A stretch of DNA of 64,000 nt from the NCBI RefSeq assembly GCF_013267195.1, contig NZ_CP053941.1, positions 2,728,001 through 2,792,000 on the forward strand, written 5' to 3'. Shown here in pieces: positions 9,234-18,005 of the stretch. Each line of letters begins with the position of its first letter. Position 1 is the stretch's first letter. The stretch is from Halorubrum salinarum. GTDB taxonomy: Archaea > Halobacteriota > Halobacteria > Halobacteriales > Haloferacaceae. The position numbers and the translations under genes were made by a program. Under the pieces are notes generated by a model that saw nothing but the letters and a program-made list of their open reading frames with translations, made no database searches and was not told the DNA's origin.

Positions 9234-9410
9234 ATGAGTACCTACACGGTGAGTGGACGGTTCCAGAGCCGAGACGGCGACCAGCCGTTCACGAAGGACG
9301 TCGAAGCGGAGAACGAGGACCTCGCCCGCGAGCGCATCTACACCACGGTCGGGAGCCAGCACAACCGCAAGCGCACCCAGATCGAGATCGAGGAGGTGTC
9401 CGAGGCATGA
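9234..9410 (+). CDS. rpl18a: 50S ribosomal protein L18Ae (LX)
   Basis: The 58-aa protein with YTVSGRFQSRDGDQPFTKDVEA and RIYTTVGSQHNRKRTQIEIEEV matches archaeal LX/L18Ae. I set the start at the ATG at 9234 (MSTYTV); the frame is open further upstream but that part is not conserved. Its TGA overlaps the ATG of pfdA (ATGA), as in other archaea. Confidence 0.95.
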   Translation: MSTYTVSGRFQSRDGDQPFTKDVEAENEDLARERIYTTVGSQHNRKRTQIEIEEVSEA

Positions 9411-9868
9411 TGGGCGGCGGACAACAGCAGCTTCAGCAGCTCTCGCAGGAGATCCAGGCGCTCGACGAGGAGATCGAGGCGCTCGAGGCCGAGATCGCCG
9501 ACTACCGCGAGGAGAAGGCGGACATCGACGACGCGATCGAGGCCATCGAGACGCTCGACACGGGCTCGACGGTCCAGGTCCCGCTCGGCGGCGGCGCCTA
9601 CCTCCGCGCCGAGGTCCAGGATATCGACGAGGTCATCGTCTCGCTCGGCGGTAACTACTCCGCGGAGCAGGAGCAGGACGACGCCATCGACGTCCTCCGC
9701 AGCAAGCAGGAGGCGCTCGACGACCGCATCGAGGAGACCGAAGACGAGGTCGCTGAGCTGGAGTCCGAGAGCGACGAGCTCGAACAGCAGGCCCAGCAGA
9801 TGCAACAGCAGATGCAGCAACAGCAGATGCAGCAGATGCAGCAGGCGCAGGAAGACGACGGGGAGTAA
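9407..9868 (+). CDS. pfdA: Prefoldin subunit alpha
   Basis: The 153-aa subunit belongs to the jellyfish-shaped cytosolic chaperone. An N-terminal coiled coil (QQLQQLSQEIQALDEEIEAL) and C-terminal coiled coil flank the beta-hairpin core with VPLGGGAYLRAEV and VSLGGNYSAE. The C-terminus is an unusually glutamine/methionine-rich tail (repeats of QQMQ). It overlaps rpl18a by 4 bp and is followed 15 bp later by ftsY. Confidence 0.95.
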   Translation: MMGGGQQQLQQLSQEIQALDEEIEALEAEIADYREEKADIDDAIEAIETLDTGSTVQVPLGGGAYLRAEVQDIDEVIVSLGGNYSAEQEQDDAIDVLRSKQEALDDRIEETEDEVAELESESDELEQQAQQMQQQMQQQQMQQMQQAQEDDGE

Positions 9869-9883
9869 GACGGGGATCCGACC

Positions 9884-10975
9884 GTGTTCGACGGACTGAA
9901 AGACAAGCTCTCCGGCTTCCGCGAGGACGTCGAGGAGTCGACCGAGGCCGAGGAAGCGCCCGCCGACGACGAGGCGGCGACCGCCGAGAGCGACGCCGAC
10001 GCGGACGAGGCCCGAGCGGCGGCCGTCGGTGACGCGTCCGAAGCGGACGCGAGCGAGACGGACGACGCCGACGCCTCCGACGACGAGCCGAGCACCTTCC
10101 AGCGCGCGAAGGCGTTCGCGACGGGCCAGATCATCATCGAGGAGGAGGACTTAGAGGAGCCGCTGTGGAACCTCGAGATGGCCTTACTCGAGAGCGACGT
10201 GGAGATGAGCGTCGCCGAACAGATCCTCGACAGCGTCCGCGAGAGCATGCTCGGCGAGTCGCGCAAGCAGGTCGAGACGACCGGCGAGCTCGTCGAGGAG
10301 GCGCTCCACGACGCCCTGCTCGACGTGATCGCCGTCGGCCAGTTCGACTTCGAGCAGCGCATCGCCGAGGCCGACAAGCCGGTCACCATCGTCTTCACCG
10401 GCGTCAACGGCGTGGGCAAGACGACGAGCATCGCGAAGCTCTCCGAGTGGCTCGCCGACCGCGGCTACTCCTCGGTCCTCGCGAACGGCGACACCTACCG
10501 CGCGGGCGCGAACGAGCAGATCCGCGAACACGCCGACCGGCTCGACCGCGACCTGATCAGCCACGACCAGGGCGGCGACCCGGCGGCCGTCATCTACGAC
10601 GGCGTCGAGTACGCCGAGGCGAACGGCGTCGACGTCGTGCTCGGCGACACGGCGGGCCGGCTCCACACGAGCGACGACCTGATGGCCCAACTGGAGAAGA
10701 TCGACCGCGTCGTCGACCCGGACATGACGCTGTTCGTCGACGAGGCGGTCGCGGGCCAGGACGCGGTGAACCGCGCGAAGGAGTTCGACGACGCCGCGGC
10801 GATCGACGGCGCGATCCTGACGAAGGCCGACGCCGACTCCTCGGGCGGCGCCGCCATCTCGGTCGCGTACGTCACGGGCAAGCCCATCCTCTTCCTCGGT
10901 ACCGGACAGGGGTACGACGACATCACGCTGTTCGACCCCGAGGACCTCGTCGAGAGCCTCCTCGACGAGGAGTAA
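9884..10975 (+). CDS. ftsY: Signal recognition particle receptor FtsY
   Basis: The 363-aa SRP receptor GTPase pairs with SRP54 at the membrane for co-translational targeting. Residues 1-70 are a highly acidic, Ala/Asp/Glu-rich A domain. The NG domain follows with G1 FTGVNGVGKTT, G3 DTAGR, G4 TKADAD and the closing GTGQGYDDI. The start is GTG at 9884. In many haloarchaea srp54 follows; here it does not, the next gene being convergent. Confidence 0.95.
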   Translation: MFDGLKDKLSGFREDVEESTEAEEAPADDEAATAESDADADEARAAAVGDASEADASETDDADASDDEPSTFQRAKAFATGQIIIEEEDLEEPLWNLEMALLESDVEMSVAEQILDSVRESMLGESRKQVETTGELVEEALHDALLDVIAVGQFDFEQRIAEADKPVTIVFTGVNGVGKTTSIAKLSEWLADRGYSSVLANGDTYRAGANEQIREHADRLDRDLISHDQGGDPAAVIYDGVEYAEANGVDVVLGDTAGRLHTSDDLMAQLEKIDRVVDPDMTLFVDEAVAGQDAVNRAKEFDDAAAIDGAILTKADADSSGGAAISVAYVTGKPILFLGTGQGYDDITLFDPEDLVESLLDEE

Positions 10976-11091
10976 CGGGCAGCCGACCCGACCCCGCCGG
11001 TTCCTTCCGGCTCGTTACGTCTCACGAGCCGCGGCTCAGGGGACGCGCCCGTCGCTCCGCCGGGTCGACGAAGCTCGATCTCGCGACTCGA

Positions 11092-11964
11092 TCAGTCGTC
11101 GCCCGGCTTCGGCTCCGGCTCTGACGCCGCCCCGTCGACCGGATCGGGCGCTTCGCCGGCTGCCCGCCGTTCGACGCGAGTCACGATCCGCGCCCCGACG
11201 GCCGCCGACCCCGCGCCGAGGACGGCGCCGGCGATTACGTCGGTCGCCCAGTGGATCCCGAGGTACATCGTCGAGTAGACGACGGTCGCGGTGAGGGCGC
11301 CGGCGATCCAGGCCCACCGCGGGAACCGACGCCGAGAGCGCCACGCGACGGCGGCCACCGCCACGGAGAGCGAGGCGTGGAGCGAGGGGAAGACGTTCGT
11401 GTTCGACGCGACCGCGGCCGTGAGCTCCTGGGTCTCGGGGTAGAACTGGTACAGCAGCCCGTCGACCGAGTCGAGGTACTTTCGCGGCCCGTAGCCGACG
11501 AACAGCGTGTAACAGAGCGTCCCGACCGCGTAGTTCAGCATGTAGGCGACGAGCAGTTCCTTCAGGTGTCGCTGTCCGCCGTCCCCGGCGAGGAAGTACA
11601 CCGCCGGCCCGGCGACGAGGAGGACCGCGAACCCGAGCATGTACGCCGCCGAGAAGAGTTCGAGCGTCGCGTCCGGCGTCGCGCGCTGGAGCGCGGCCAC
11701 GAACTCTCCCTCGATAGCGTACAGCTTGTCCGTGATATGCCAGTCGAGCGCGCGGGAGATCCGAATCCGGTACCCCTGGGTGAGCTGTTTGACCGCGAGT
11801 AACCCCAGCGCCGCCGCGAGGTACGGCGCGATGTCGCGAGCGCGGCGGCCGAGGTCGTTCGTCGTGCGAGACAGCTGTCGAGGCCCGACACAGAGGAGGG
11901 CTGTGACCGCCGACCCGACGGCAACCGAGAGGCCGGTGAGGGCGGTCACTCTGAGGAGCGCCAT
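11092..11964 (-). CDS. PAP2 superfamily membrane phosphatase
   Basis: This polytopic membrane protein (about 290 aa) has PAP2 motifs: PSLHASLSV (motif 2, with His) and STMYLGIHWATDVIAG (motif 3, with the catalytic His), after a GPRKYLDSV segment. This spacing resembles the Aur1/PAP2_3 subgroup acting on lipid phosphates at the outer face. The C-terminus is a charged tail. I take the ATG at 11964; ATGs at 11994 and 12003 are alternatives, but a possible TATA (ggatatc, minus strand) near 12005 lies too close for them. The substrate is unknown. Confidence 0.85.
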   Translation of the reverse strand: MALLRVTALTGLSVAVGSAVTALLCVGPRQLSRTTNDLGRRARDIAPYLAAALGLLAVKQLTQGYRIRISRALDWHITDKLYAIEGEFVAALQRATPDATLELFSAAYMLGFAVLLVAGPAVYFLAGDGGQRHLKELLVAYMLNYAVGTLCYTLFVGYGPRKYLDSVDGLLYQFYPETQELTAAVASNTNVFPSLHASLSVAVAAVAWRSRRRFPRWAWIAGALTATVVYSTMYLGIHWATDVIAGAVLGAGSAAVGARIVTRVERRAAGEAPDPVDGAASEPEPKPGDD

Positions 11965-12216
11965 CGTCGTTTCCCCACCGCCTTCACGATACATGAGTGA
12001 CACGATATCCGAGCAGGCCGGTACGGCAGGAAAAGGGAACGGCCGCCAGCGCCGCTACCCCTCCCGCTCCGTTGGTGATCACCCGCCGCGACAGTGGTGA
12101 TTTGTCCATTGGACCTGAGCGAGATCGACCGGGGTATTTCGGTATAGCGACATACGATTTACTCACTCGCTCTCGAACAAAATGTGTCGCTTCTTACCCG
12201 ACGGAATTCGAGTCGG

Positions 12217-13248
12217 TCACGGGAGCAGTCGGTAGACGTTCGCCTCGTAGACCTCGCGCACCTGATCGCCCCAGTTGTGAGTGTAGGTATCGATCACGTC
12301 GTCGGCGACGTCGCCGCGCAGGTACTTCACCACGCCGCGGTCCCCGGTCCTGTCGCGGAGGTGCGTCGTGAAGAAGTGTCTGAAGTAGTGGGGCGTGACG
12401 TTCTCGTCGGCGCCGCCGCCGGTCCGATACCACCCTTCCTCGCGGGCGTACCGCTCGACGACGTGTCTGACCGCCTGCGGTCGCAGCCGCTCGCCCCAGC
12501 CCTCCGCGGTGCCGACGAACAGCGGCTCCGCGGGCGACGGCGAGTCCGGTCGAACCGCGAGCCACGCCTTCAGCGCACGGTGTAGCTCGTCGTCGACGGG
12601 GATCACGGTCCCCCGCTTCCGCTTGTTCGCGGCCGTGCGCACCTCACCGTTCAACTCCTCGCCGACGGTCGCGTCGGCCGTCACGAATATCGAGTCGGGG
12701 CGCCCCGACAGCGCCGGTCGGTCGCCGAGCGCGTAGGCGGCCTCCAAGTCCGGATCCGTGACCGAGAAGTCACGTAAGTCGAGGTTACAGAGCTCGCCGA
12801 CCCGCATCCCGGTCTTCAAAAGCGTCACCACGAGCGCCCGATGGAGCGGGTGGCGGATCCCGGCGAGGAACGACCGCATGGCCGGGATAGAGACGTCGCG
12901 CCGAGCAGGGTCCTTGTCGACGGTCTCGTCCATCTCCTCCATCACCAGCGTCATCGGATTGCCGTCGAAGGCGCCCACCTCCGTCATGTACCCGTAAAAC
13001 CGGTGGAGGTAGGCGGCGTACGTCGCGACCGTGCTGTCGGCCACGTCGCCTCGCAGCGAGTGGACGAACGCCATACAGTCGCGGTGGGTCGCCGACGCCG
13101 GTTCGGTCCCGTCGAGGAACGCCTCGAACCGGCGGAGGACGCGCTCGTACGCCGCCCTGGTCCGGTCCGTCTTGCCGTGGTAAGTGAGGTCTTCGAGGAA
13201 GTATCCGACCGGGTCGTCGGGCTCGGGGGCCCCGCGCGCGCTACTCAT
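12217..13248 (-). CDS. Tyrosine recombinase/integrase (XerC/D-like)
   Basis: The 343-aa protein has an N-terminal SAM-like core-binding domain (residues about 10-105) and a catalytic domain. Catalytic residues visible are R149 (TGMRVGEL), K211 (KRKRGTVIPVD), H287 and R290 (HYFR) and the nucleophile Y322 (TYTH). The second His is replaced by Asp (RGD at 312-313), a position that varies in the family. The start overlaps the end of the upstream small gene by 8 bp. It could act on chromosome dimers or be an element-derived integrase; no tRNA or att repeat is visible nearby. Confidence 0.88.
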   Translation of the reverse strand: MSSARGAPEPDDPVGYFLEDLTYHGKTDRTRAAYERVLRRFEAFLDGTEPASATHRDCMAFVHSLRGDVADSTVATYAAYLHRFYGYMTEVGAFDGNPMTLVMEEMDETVDKDPARRDVSIPAMRSFLAGIRHPLHRALVVTLLKTGMRVGELCNLDLRDFSVTDPDLEAAYALGDRPALSGRPDSIFVTADATVGEELNGEVRTAANKRKRGTVIPVDDELHRALKAWLAVRPDSPSPAEPLFVGTAEGWGERLRPQAVRHVVERYAREEGWYRTGGGADENVTPHYFRHFFTTHLRDRTGDRGVVKYLRGDVADDVIDTYTHNWGDQVREVYEANVYRLLP

Positions 13249-13621
13249 CGGTCAACACGTACCCCCCGTCACGCCCGCTGTATCGAACCCGGTTTCGATC
13301 TTGGAGATCGTCGAGCGTCGCCTCTAGTTCGTCCTCCACGTCACCGACCACGGCCTGGACCAGTTCGTCCCACGATCGGGGTCCGGATTCGAGAGCCGCG
13401 CGAACACGCCTTTCGAGGTCGTGACCCCTGGGGTCGGAGCCCTCGGAAGCGGGTTCCTCGTCGGTCGCCGACTCGCTTGGCGCGAAGCCCCTGCGTCCGG
13501 CCTGTACCATCGTCCTGACGAACTCGCTCAGCGACATGTCCAACTCGTCGGCGTGCTCGCGCCAGATCTCTTTTTGTTCTGTCGGCACGTACGTCTTCAC
13601 CGACTGTCGATCGCCTCCCAT
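13241..13621 (-). CDS. Small regulator-like protein paired with the integrase (DUF5805-like)
   Basis: The 126-aa protein has an N-terminal segment SVKTYVPTEQKEIWREHADELDMSLSEFVRTMVQAGRR that looks like a ribbon-helix-helix DNA-binding module. A charged linker follows, then a helical domain (residues about 75-126, SWDELVQAVVGDVEDELEATLDDLQDRNRVRYSG) resembling a small winged helix. It closely resembles haloarchaeal DUF5805 proteins encoded beside tyrosine recombinases. Overlap with the recombinase gene suggests it controls or assists it. Function is inferred, not known. Confidence 0.75.
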   Translation of the reverse strand: MGGDRQSVKTYVPTEQKEIWREHADELDMSLSEFVRTMVQAGRRGFAPSESATDEEPASEGSDPRGHDLERRVRAALESGPRSWDELVQAVVGDVEDELEATLDDLQDRNRVRYSGRDGGYVLTDE

Positions 13622-14040
13622 CTGTGGAACGAGCGTTCTCGCGCTCTCAACTTCAATCTATCCCAGATTTCCGGATAAGTGACTTTATCTCGGTGTGTAG
13701 ACCCCTATATCCGCCAGTTCTGAGAATGTATCTTGTTTTGTAGTGCTGCTATCTGAGGTGTGTGGTACTACTTTCCTGGATATACAATTTCCATGATCGC
13801 TTCCATGCGGGGAGCCCTAGGACACGCCATCCCAGGGAGTCGGCTAACCGATTCCGTCGGAGTGTTTGAGAACACGACACGAACTGGTCGGACTTCGTCG
13901 ACAAGGGGTTACCGCCGAGACGTATCGACTGGATTTCCTGCCACTGCCGGTACGAAAACACGGACCGGGGCCAGCGCGACGTGGCCGGACCCCGTTCAGA
14001 CGCGACGAGTATATTTCATGCCGCTATACGATACCCGGAC
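13622..14040. other. AT-richer intergenic stretch without a credible gene
   Basis: About 420 bp upstream of the small integrase partner is distinctly richer in A and T than the rest of the window. It holds several TATA-like stretches (for example around 13683, 13710, 13780 and 14010) and an imperfect inverted repeat near 13814-13837 (CCCTAGG...CCCAGGG). Short open frames here lack haloarchaeal acidic composition or codon bias. I see no tRNA, no transposase remnant and no clear attachment repeat. Confidence 0.6.
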
Positions 14041-14946
14041 TCAGACCCGTATCTCCGAGTCGGTCGGTTCGCGTTCGAACGCCCCGAGCACGCGAGAGAC
14101 CGATTCGTCCGTCTCGGCGGCGTTACGCATCAGGACCGTCTCGCTCGGGAAGAGGTGCTCGCCGACGGAGAGGCCGTGTTCGCGGGCCGTCGAGCCGGTG
14201 ACGGTGAGGTAGACGCCGAGGCCCACCCGAGCGATGGCCGCCTCCTCCTCCTCGTCGGCGTCGGGATAGACGAACTCCACGCCGTCGAGCGCGTCGGTGC
14301 CCAACACCGCGGTGACCAGGCGCTCGTACCGCGGCGAGATACACAGCAGGCCCTCGTAGTCGGCGAGGTACGCGCGGTCGAACGTCGTGTTCGGCGCGCG
14401 TCGGTCCTCGCGTCCCATCAGCGTGTGATACACGGTGTCTCCGAGGCCGGACACGACGCGCACGTCGGTGTCGACCGGGTCGATGCGGTCGTTGATGTCC
14501 GCGATGTCGCCGAGGCCGCCCTCTCGGATGCCGACCACCTCCTCCAAGACGAGGTCCGCGGAGTCGAATCCGAGCGCGAACTCGTGGGTTCGGAGCGCGC
14601 GGAACGGCTCCTCGCGGCCGACGAGTTTGACCGTCACGTCGCCCAGGTCGACCGTCGCGGCGTCGAACACGATCCGACGCGGCTTCCCGTTTCGGTCGTC
14701 GCGAAGCAGCGTGAACTCGGGTTCGGCGGCGGCCGCCGGGTCCGAGTACTCGGCGAGCCGCTCGTACGGGCCCGCGTCGGCGTCGACGGAGCCCTTCGTG
14801 ACCGCCTTCTCGTACCGGAGCGTGTTGCTCACGCCGTCCGCGAGCCGGTCGAGGCGGTCGCCGTCCGCGACGGCCGCGATCCGCTCTAACACCGCTTCGA
14901 GCGGGCGTCCCTTGCGCGGGACCGCGACCGGAACCGGATCTGTCAT
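14041..14946 (-). CDS. Uncharacterised conserved protein with HisG-like start
   Basis: The 301-aa soluble protein begins VPVAVPRKGRPLEAVLERI, reminiscent of the first strand and loop of ATP phosphoribosyltransferase HisG (AVPxKGR). A later segment (FALGFDSADLVLEEVVG) loosely resembles the HisG ADLGITGxD region. The remainder, including RRIVFDAATVDLGDV and the C-terminal VGLGVYLTVTGSTAREHGL, I cannot assign. It could be a two-lobed ligand-binding or transferase-like fold. Codon use is normal for the window, so it is a real gene, but no function is proposed. Confidence 0.75.
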   Translation of the reverse strand: MTDPVPVAVPRKGRPLEAVLERIAAVADGDRLDRLADGVSNTLRYEKAVTKGSVDADAGPYERLAEYSDPAAAAEPEFTLLRDDRNGKPRRIVFDAATVDLGDVTVKLVGREEPFRALRTHEFALGFDSADLVLEEVVGIREGGLGDIADINDRIDPVDTDVRVVSGLGDTVYHTLMGREDRRAPNTTFDRAYLADYEGLLCISPRYERLVTAVLGTDALDGVEFVYPDADEEEEAAIARVGLGVYLTVTGSTAREHGLSVGEHLFPSETVLMRNAAETDESVSRVLGAFEREPTDSEIRV

Positions 14947-15054
14947 TGAGCGATCTGCGGTCGGGCGCGTAAAACGGGTTGCGTTTTTGAACCGGGACCA
15001 CGGCTCGCTGCCGTGCCCTTCGAAAAAGCCGGCGCGGCGTCGGCAGCGACCGAC

Positions 15055-16836
15055 TTACGGACCGAAGGCCTCGTTGAGCCTGGTCCGGAACTCGTCGAGC
15101 TCGTCGAGGTGATCGTTGATCTCCTCGATCTCGGCCGCCACGTCGTCGAGGTCCTCGCCGAGGCGGTCCTCGATGTCGGTGAGCCGCGAGTCGACCTCCG
15201 CGAGGTCGTCCCACAGGTCGTCGAACTCCTCGTCGAAGCGGTCGAGCCCGGACTCGACCTCGTCCACGCGCTCCGTCGCGTCGGTGGCGAGGTCCTCCGC
15301 GCTCTCGGCCGTCTCCTCGGCGTTCTCGGCGCGCTCGGCCGCCCTGTCGACCTCCTCGTAGAGGGTTTCCACGTCGTCTCCCAGGTCGTCGACCGACTCC
15401 GCGACGGCGTCGGCCTCTCCCTCGACCCGGTCCACGTCGGCGGCGAGGTCGTCGACGTCGCTCTCGACGGCCGAGACGACGCCCCGGACCGATTCGACGC
15501 TGTCGTCGACGGCCGCGACGTCGTCCTCGACCGCCCGAACGTCGCTCTCGACCGTCTCGACGTCGTCCGCCACCGCGTCCACGCGGTCCTCCACCTCGTC
15601 GACCGCGTCCGTGGCGGCGTCGACTTCGGCGTCGACGCGCGAGACGTCGGAGGCGAGCGTTTCGCGCTCGTCGTCGGCATCGTCCAGGCGGTCGTCGAGG
15701 GCGTCGACCTCCGCCTCGACGGCGTCGACGCGGTCGTCGATCCCGTCGAGGATCTCGCGCGCCGTACCCTCACCGTCGATGAACTCCGCGAGCGCGTCGG
15801 CGTACGCCTCGATGTCGGCCACGCTCGACTGGAGGCGGGCGATCCGCACGTCGACGCTGCGCGGCACGTCGGCCTCGAACGCCTCCTCGATGGTCGCGAT
15901 GTCCTCCTCGTCTGCCGCGCCGGTGCGGATCTCGGCCGCGAGCGCCGCCGCGAGGCCGCCCTCGCCCGGCAGCCTCGCCGCCTCGCCATCGTCCTCGACC
16001 GCTCCCTCCTCGTCCGTCTCGTCCTCGTGAGGCTCTTCAGCGTCCGTGTCGTCCGCCTCGGGCGCTTCCTCGGGCGCGTCGTCGGCCGCCGGCTCGGCTT
16101 CCTCGTCCGGGGCAGACTCGCTCTCTGCCACCGCTGCGCCGACGGGCTCTCCCTCGTGCGCCGTCACGGCGGCCGTCCCCGCTTCGATGGCCCGCGGTTC
16201 GGGGGCCGCGGACTCCGGCTCGTCGTGGGCTTCGTCGGCCGCGTCAGCTTCCGGCTCGGCGTCGGCTTCCGGTTCGGCGTCTGCCTCCGGCGGCTCGGTC
16301 GGCTCCGCGTCGTCCTCCTCGGCCTCGGATTCGGGCTCGTCTGCGGGTTCGGCCGGGTCGTCCGGGAGCAGCTCGTCGTCCTCCGCCATTCCCGGGAGCG
16401 TCGCGCGGTCGCCGGAGAGCACCTCGCGGACCGCGTCCGTGTCGCCGGCGCCGAGAACGTCCTCTATCTCCTCGCCGACGGGGACGTGTTCGATCACCGG
16501 CGTGCCGAGGAACCCGTCGAGGTCGGGGTCCTCGTCGCGGATCCCGAACACCGTCTCGACGGTCTCGTCCGGGTCTATCACCCGTTCGAACTCCACGCGG
16601 TGGTCCTTGTACGCCGTCCAGTTCTCGCTTTCGTACTCCGGGTGGAACCCGACTCGGTCCATCGGGAACGACTCCGGGATCCGGTCGACGATGCGCACCC
16701 GTACGGGGTCCTCGCGGTGCGAAGAGAGGGTGTACATCACCGCGGGCACGGGGAACGCGTCGTCAGTGAAGGATTTCTCGACGCGGATGCCGTCCTCGTC
16801 GACGGTCGTGGCCGCCTCCGCCGTCCGTTCGCTCAT
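15055..16836 (-). CDS. Acidic coiled-coil protein of unknown function
   Basis: The 593-aa protein has three parts. Residues 1-115 form a compact domain (AVMYTLSSHREDPVRVRIVD, ENWTAYKDHRVEFE). Residues about 130-290 are a disordered Glu/Asp/Ala/Pro-rich region with repeats such as ADAEPE. Residues about 320-593 are one long acidic coiled coil of heptad-like units (DDRVDAVEAEVDALDDRLDDADDER). There is no ATPase motif, so it is not an SMC protein. Such architecture suits a scaffold or cytoskeletal role, but that is speculation. It stands alone between genes on the same strand. Confidence 0.85.
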   Translation of the reverse strand: MSERTAEAATTVDEDGIRVEKSFTDDAFPVPAVMYTLSSHREDPVRVRIVDRIPESFPMDRVGFHPEYESENWTAYKDHRVEFERVIDPDETVETVFGIRDEDPDLDGFLGTPVIEHVPVGEEIEDVLGAGDTDAVREVLSGDRATLPGMAEDDELLPDDPAEPADEPESEAEEDDAEPTEPPEADAEPEADAEPEADAADEAHDEPESAAPEPRAIEAGTAAVTAHEGEPVGAAVAESESAPDEEAEPAADDAPEEAPEADDTDAEEPHEDETDEEGAVEDDGEAARLPGEGGLAAALAAEIRTGAADEEDIATIEEAFEADVPRSVDVRIARLQSSVADIEAYADALAEFIDGEGTAREILDGIDDRVDAVEAEVDALDDRLDDADDERETLASDVSRVDAEVDAATDAVDEVEDRVDAVADDVETVESDVRAVEDDVAAVDDSVESVRGVVSAVESDVDDLAADVDRVEGEADAVAESVDDLGDDVETLYEEVDRAAERAENAEETAESAEDLATDATERVDEVESGLDRFDEEFDDLWDDLAEVDSRLTDIEDRLGEDLDDVAAEIEEINDHLDELDEFRTRLNEAFGP

Positions 16837-16929
16837 ACCCGCACGTCCCGGAGCAAGGGCTTAAATTCCACGGGCCGCGTTTCGTGGTTGATAACCGAAA
16901 CGTCGAGAAAACGGCCGCTCGACTCCCGT

Positions 16930-17763
16930 TTACAGGTCGATCCGGTCGCCGATCTCGACTATCTCCAGCCGGTCCGGCGACTCGTAGCTCCGCACGTGGT
17001 CGTGGAGCGCGGTCGGGTCGGCGGTCAGCCCCTTCCACATGTCCCAGTGGGTCGGCACCAGGCGGTCGAGGCCGAGGTCGTTCGCCGCCGTCGCGACCTC
17101 GTTCTCGTCGCTGTACCACTTCGTCCGAACCGGCTCCCCCGTCTCCTTGTCGGGTATCGTGCCCTCGGAACCGAACGCCAGGATTCCGAGGTCGATGTCG
17201 AACCGCTCCGCGAGCCCCGTGAACGACGGCGAGGGCTTGCTGTCGCCGGCGTGGAACACCGTCCCCGCGTCGTGTTCGATCACGTAGCCGACCGGGTGCG
17301 TGGCGTCCGCGTCGTGCGTTTCGACGACGTGAACGGTGAACTCGCCGACGCGCAGTTCGTCGCCCTCGGTGACCTCGGTGAACGCCGCCTCGCTCACGTC
17401 GTACTCCTCGGTCCACCGCTCCTCCTCGCGCGCGACCGCGAGCGAGTCGTCGGGCGCCACGAGGTCCGCGTCGGTGTTCTCCAGGATCGGCGCCTGCGAG
17501 GGCCCGTGAACGTGGTCCGTGTGCTCGTGGGTCGCAAGCACCGCGTCAGCGACCTCGACGTCGGCGGGGTCGAACGGGACCGGAATCATCCGAATCGTCC
17601 GCGGCGGGTCGCCCGTGCCGACGTAGGGGTCGATCCAGAGGACCGTCCCCTCGCTCCCCTTGATCGCGAAGCCGTTACAGCCCAGGTACCACAGCGCCAC
17701 CGTGTCGGGGTCGGCGTCCGCGACCGCGCGCGGCAGCCAGTCGCCCCAGTCGGAGTCGACCAT
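16930..17763 (-). CDS. Metallo-beta-lactamase-fold hydrolase (UlaG-like)
   Basis: The 277-aa protein has the MBL zinc motif THEHTDH (HxHxDH) near residue 80, a later DADATHPVGY, the bridging-metal segment VFHAGDSKPS and a final PTHWDMWKG. This pattern matches UlaG-like lactonases and other hydrolases of the beta-lactamase superfamily. The substrate is unknown. I start at MVDSDW (17763), where similarity begins. The frame is open to an ATG at 17865, and TATA-like sequence lies near 17868-17892, so a leader or a longer N-terminus is possible. Confidence 0.88.
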   Translation of the reverse strand: MVDSDWGDWLPRAVADADPDTVALWYLGCNGFAIKGSEGTVLWIDPYVGTGDPPRTIRMIPVPFDPADVEVADAVLATHEHTDHVHGPSQAPILENTDADLVAPDDSLAVAREEERWTEEYDVSEAAFTEVTEGDELRVGEFTVHVVETHDADATHPVGYVIEHDAGTVFHAGDSKPSPSFTGLAERFDIDLGILAFGSEGTIPDKETGEPVRTKWYSDENEVATAANDLGLDRLVPTHWDMWKGLTADPTALHDHVRSYESPDRLEIVEIGDRIDL

Positions 17764-18005
17764 GGACGGCGATGCGGAAGCGGCGGGGGTAATGATTCCG
17801 GAGTTCGCCGGATCGCGGACAGTTGTGTCGGAACAGCAACGACGGATTTCTGTCGCGGACGCCACAAATAAATCGCATACCGCTATACAAAATTGCCGCG
17901 CACCGCGCGAGCGAGTTCGATCCGCGAAACCCGGGAAAATAGAAGCGAGACGCGGTCTACCGGGGGTGAGTCGAAACGAGAAGGCGAGTCAGCGCGACTC
18001 GCGAG

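Noticed and set aside
11984-12166. Short minus-strand open frame upstream of the PAP2 gene
   Set aside because: The composition is not acidic and no similarity is visible; it overlaps the probable PAP2 promoter.
13749-13961. Open frame of 70 codons in the AT-rich stretch
   Set aside because: It is not acidic, has no matching promoter spacing, and contains no recognisable motif.
15320-16300. SMC-like ATPase within the coiled-coil gene
   Set aside because: No Walker A, Walker B or signature motif is present; only the coiled coil is shared.
17675-17890. Small open frame upstream of the metallo-hydrolase
   Set aside because: It overlaps the hydrolase start in another frame and its translation is random-looking.
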